Shown here in pieces: positions 62,903-64,000 of a stretch of 64,000 nucleotides of DNA. The DNA comes from CADEDH01 sp965263455. GTDB taxonomy: Bacteria > Actinomycetota > Acidimicrobiia > Acidimicrobiales > SZUA-35. The DNA lies in contig CBDHHN010000004.1 of assembly GCA_965263455.1 (NCBI GenBank), positions 186,001-250,000 on the forward strand, given 5' to 3'. Position 1 is the stretch's first letter. Each line of letters opens with the position of its first letter. A program made the position numbers and the translations under genes. Below the pieces are notes generated by a model, which was not told where the DNA came from, made no database searches, and was given only the letters and a program-made list of their open reading frames with translations.

Positions 62903-63664
62903 GTGTCCACCCCCGTCCTGCAAGCCCGGGACATCACCAAGACCTTCGGCGCCGTCGAGGCCCTGAAGGACGTCTCCTTCTCCATCGAGGCGGGCTCGAT
63001 CACCGGCCTCATCGGCGACAACGGCGCCGGCAAGTCGACCATGGTCAAGATCCTGTCCGGGATCTTCGGTCAGACCTCGGGCGAGCTGTTGCTCGACGGT
63101 GAGTCGCTGACGATGACCTCACCGGTCGACGCCCGGTCCAAGGGCATCGAGACCGTCCACCAGACCCTGGCCCTGGTCGAGGAATTCGACGTGGGCGAGA
63201 ACTTCTACCTCGGTCGGGAGGAGTCGACGTTCTGGCCGCTCCGGATCTGCCAGACCGGTCGGATGGCTCGCCAGGCCGAGGAGTCGATGCGCAACCTCGG
63301 CATCAACCTCCCCGGTGGCGTACGGCGCAAGGTCCGCTCCATGTCGGGCGGCCAGCGTCAGGCGGTGGCCATCGCCCGGGCCTCGTTCTGGCAGAGCCGT
63401 CTGCTTCTGCTCGACGAGCCCACCGCCGCCCTCGGCGTCCGCGAGTCCCGCCAGGTCCTCGATCTGGTCAAGCGGATGGCCTACGACCAGGGGGCTGCGG
63501 TCCTGCTCATCAGTCACAACATGCGCGACGTGGCCGAGCTGTGCGAGAAGGCGGTGGTCCTGCGTCAGGGTCGCCGGGTCGGGTACCTGACCGGTGACTT
63601 CTCCAGCGAGGACTGTGTGGCCTACATCACGGGAGCCCGGAGTGACGTCGACGTCGCCGGCTGA
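62903..63664 (+). CDS. Sugar ABC transporter ATP-binding protein (single domain)
   Basis: 253 aa, one ABC domain of the FrcA-like type: Walker A GDNGAGKST, signature MSGGQRQ, Walker B LLLLDEPT, H-loop LLISHN. RbsA-type importers usually have two ABC halves; here only the active half is encoded in the operon, while a degenerate ABC-like protein is encoded divergently at 58985-59938. GTG start 2 bp after the permease stop. Overlaps gnd by 23 bp. Confidence 0.92.
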   Translation: MSTPVLQARDITKTFGAVEALKDVSFSIEAGSITGLIGDNGAGKSTMVKILSGIFGQTSGELLLDGESLTMTSPVDARSKGIETVHQTLALVEEFDVGENFYLGREESTFWPLRICQTGRMARQAEESMRNLGINLPGGVRRKVRSMSGGQRQAVAIARASFWQSRLLLLDEPTAALGVRESRQVLDLVKRMAYDQGAAVLLISHNMRDVAELCEKAVVLRQGRRVGYLTGDFSSEDCVAYITGARSDVDVAG

Positions 63665-64000
63665 GGCCTCCGACGGGCCGCCTGCCGACAATCGGGCCGG
63701 CACCGCCGACATCGGCGTGGTGGGCCTGGCCGTCATGGGCCAGAACCTCGTCCTCAATCTGGCCGACAACGGGTTCACGGTTGCCGCCCACAATCGCTCG
63801 TCGAGCCGGATCGACGAGCTCATGGACCGGGTCGAACCGAGCCATGACGTCCGACCGGCCCTGCACCTGGCCGATCTGGTGGCTCTCCTCTCCCGCCCCC
63901 GGATCGTCCTTCTGATGGTGCAGGCCGGTGCCGCCGTCGACCAGACCATCGACGCCTTGGTGCCCCTTCTCACACCGGGCGACGTGGTGGTCGACGGCGG
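63642..64000 (+). CDS. gnd: 6-phosphogluconate dehydrogenase, 5' part (cut by window end)
   Basis: The first about 119 codons only; the frame is open at the window edge. After a 20-residue non-conserved N-terminus comes the NADP-binding segment IGVVGLAVMGQNLVLNLADNG and HNRSSSRIDEL, then VLLMVQAGAAVDQTID and PGDVVVDGG, typical of decarboxylating 6-phosphogluconate dehydrogenase. GTG 63642 lies inside the ATPase gene, so it is co-transcribed with the sugar importer, hinting that the imported sugar enters the pentose phosphate pathway. Confidence 0.88.
   Translation, partial: MTSTSPAEASDGPPADNRAGTADIGVVGLAVMGQNLVLNLADNGFTVAAHNRSSSRIDELMDRVEPSHDVRPALHLADLVALLSRPRIVLLMVQAGAAVDQTIDALVPLLTPGDVVVDG

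Overview
The window is about 70% GC with strong third-position G/C bias. Gene junctions are tight (ATGA, GTGA, TTGA and TGATG overlaps), and many starts are GTG or TTG. Gene content includes a mycothiol-type DinB enzyme, ROK and PadR regulators, GlgX/GlgP glycogen genes and lipoproteins with acidic linkers. This points to a high-GC actinobacterium, probably of the Acidimicrobiia; the class is an inference from style and content, not from a marker gene. No tRNA, rRNA, CRISPR array, IS element, integrase or replication origin was found. The window looks like chromosomal core and metabolic DNA.

Layout. 0-5 kb: hypothetical protein, a coupled Nudix/GNAT/class II aldolase operon, a GNAT, and a TauD-type dioxygenase coupled to an MBL hydrolase. 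5-12.6 kb: two unusual transmembrane receptor-like proteins (an Hsp70 ATPase domain joined through a TM to an ectodomain; a Ser/Thr kinase joined through a TM to a solute-binding protein) flanking a Baeyer-Villiger-type monooxygenase and a DinB/maleylpyruvate-isomerase-fold protein. 12.6-16.8 kb: DapA-like aldolase, D-aminoacylase-like amidohydrolase, ROK regulator. 16.9-19.3 kb: a divergent histidine kinase with an HDOD response regulator. 19.6-25.9 kb: a nucleoside-type (BMP) ABC importer, divergent from an S-adenosylhomocysteine hydrolase. 26-40.4 kb: GGDEF/EAL protein, subtilase with Trp-Ser-Gly repeats, carotenoid oxygenase, two MFS carriers, zinc-ribbon and OmpA membrane proteins, aspartate dehydrogenase, CaiB-type CoA transferase, FAD oxidase. 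40.4-46.2 kb: Asp-rich exported protein, OmpR-type two-component system, P-loop protein and ABC exporter, joined by a repeated promoter/operator. 46.2-56 kb: glycogen cluster glgC (divergent), glgB, glgP, glgX, glgA and a phosphoesterase. 56-59 kb: SipW-type signal peptidase with a probable substrate, SGNH lipoprotein, and a glutathione peroxidase read through an in-frame UGA as selenocysteine. 59-64 kb: PadR regulator with a degenerate ABC ATPase, divergent from a sugar ABC importer that runs into a truncated 6-phosphogluconate dehydrogenase gene.

Three observations stand out. (1) The peroxidase gene (58455-58934) has UGA exactly at the catalytic Sec/Cys position, followed at bSECIS distance by a perfect 7-bp hairpin. 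(2) At least sixteen starts sit 6-8 nt after an NAnnnT box, which suggests widespread leaderless transcription; two divergent pairs share one TA core between back-to-back -10 boxes, and one of these appears to start a nine-codon leader ORF that overlaps the glgB start. (3) Two promoters around the two-component system carry the same 14-bp element at the same 47-bp distance from the -10 box, plus 11-bp-phased CTCA repeats, which defines a small regulon.
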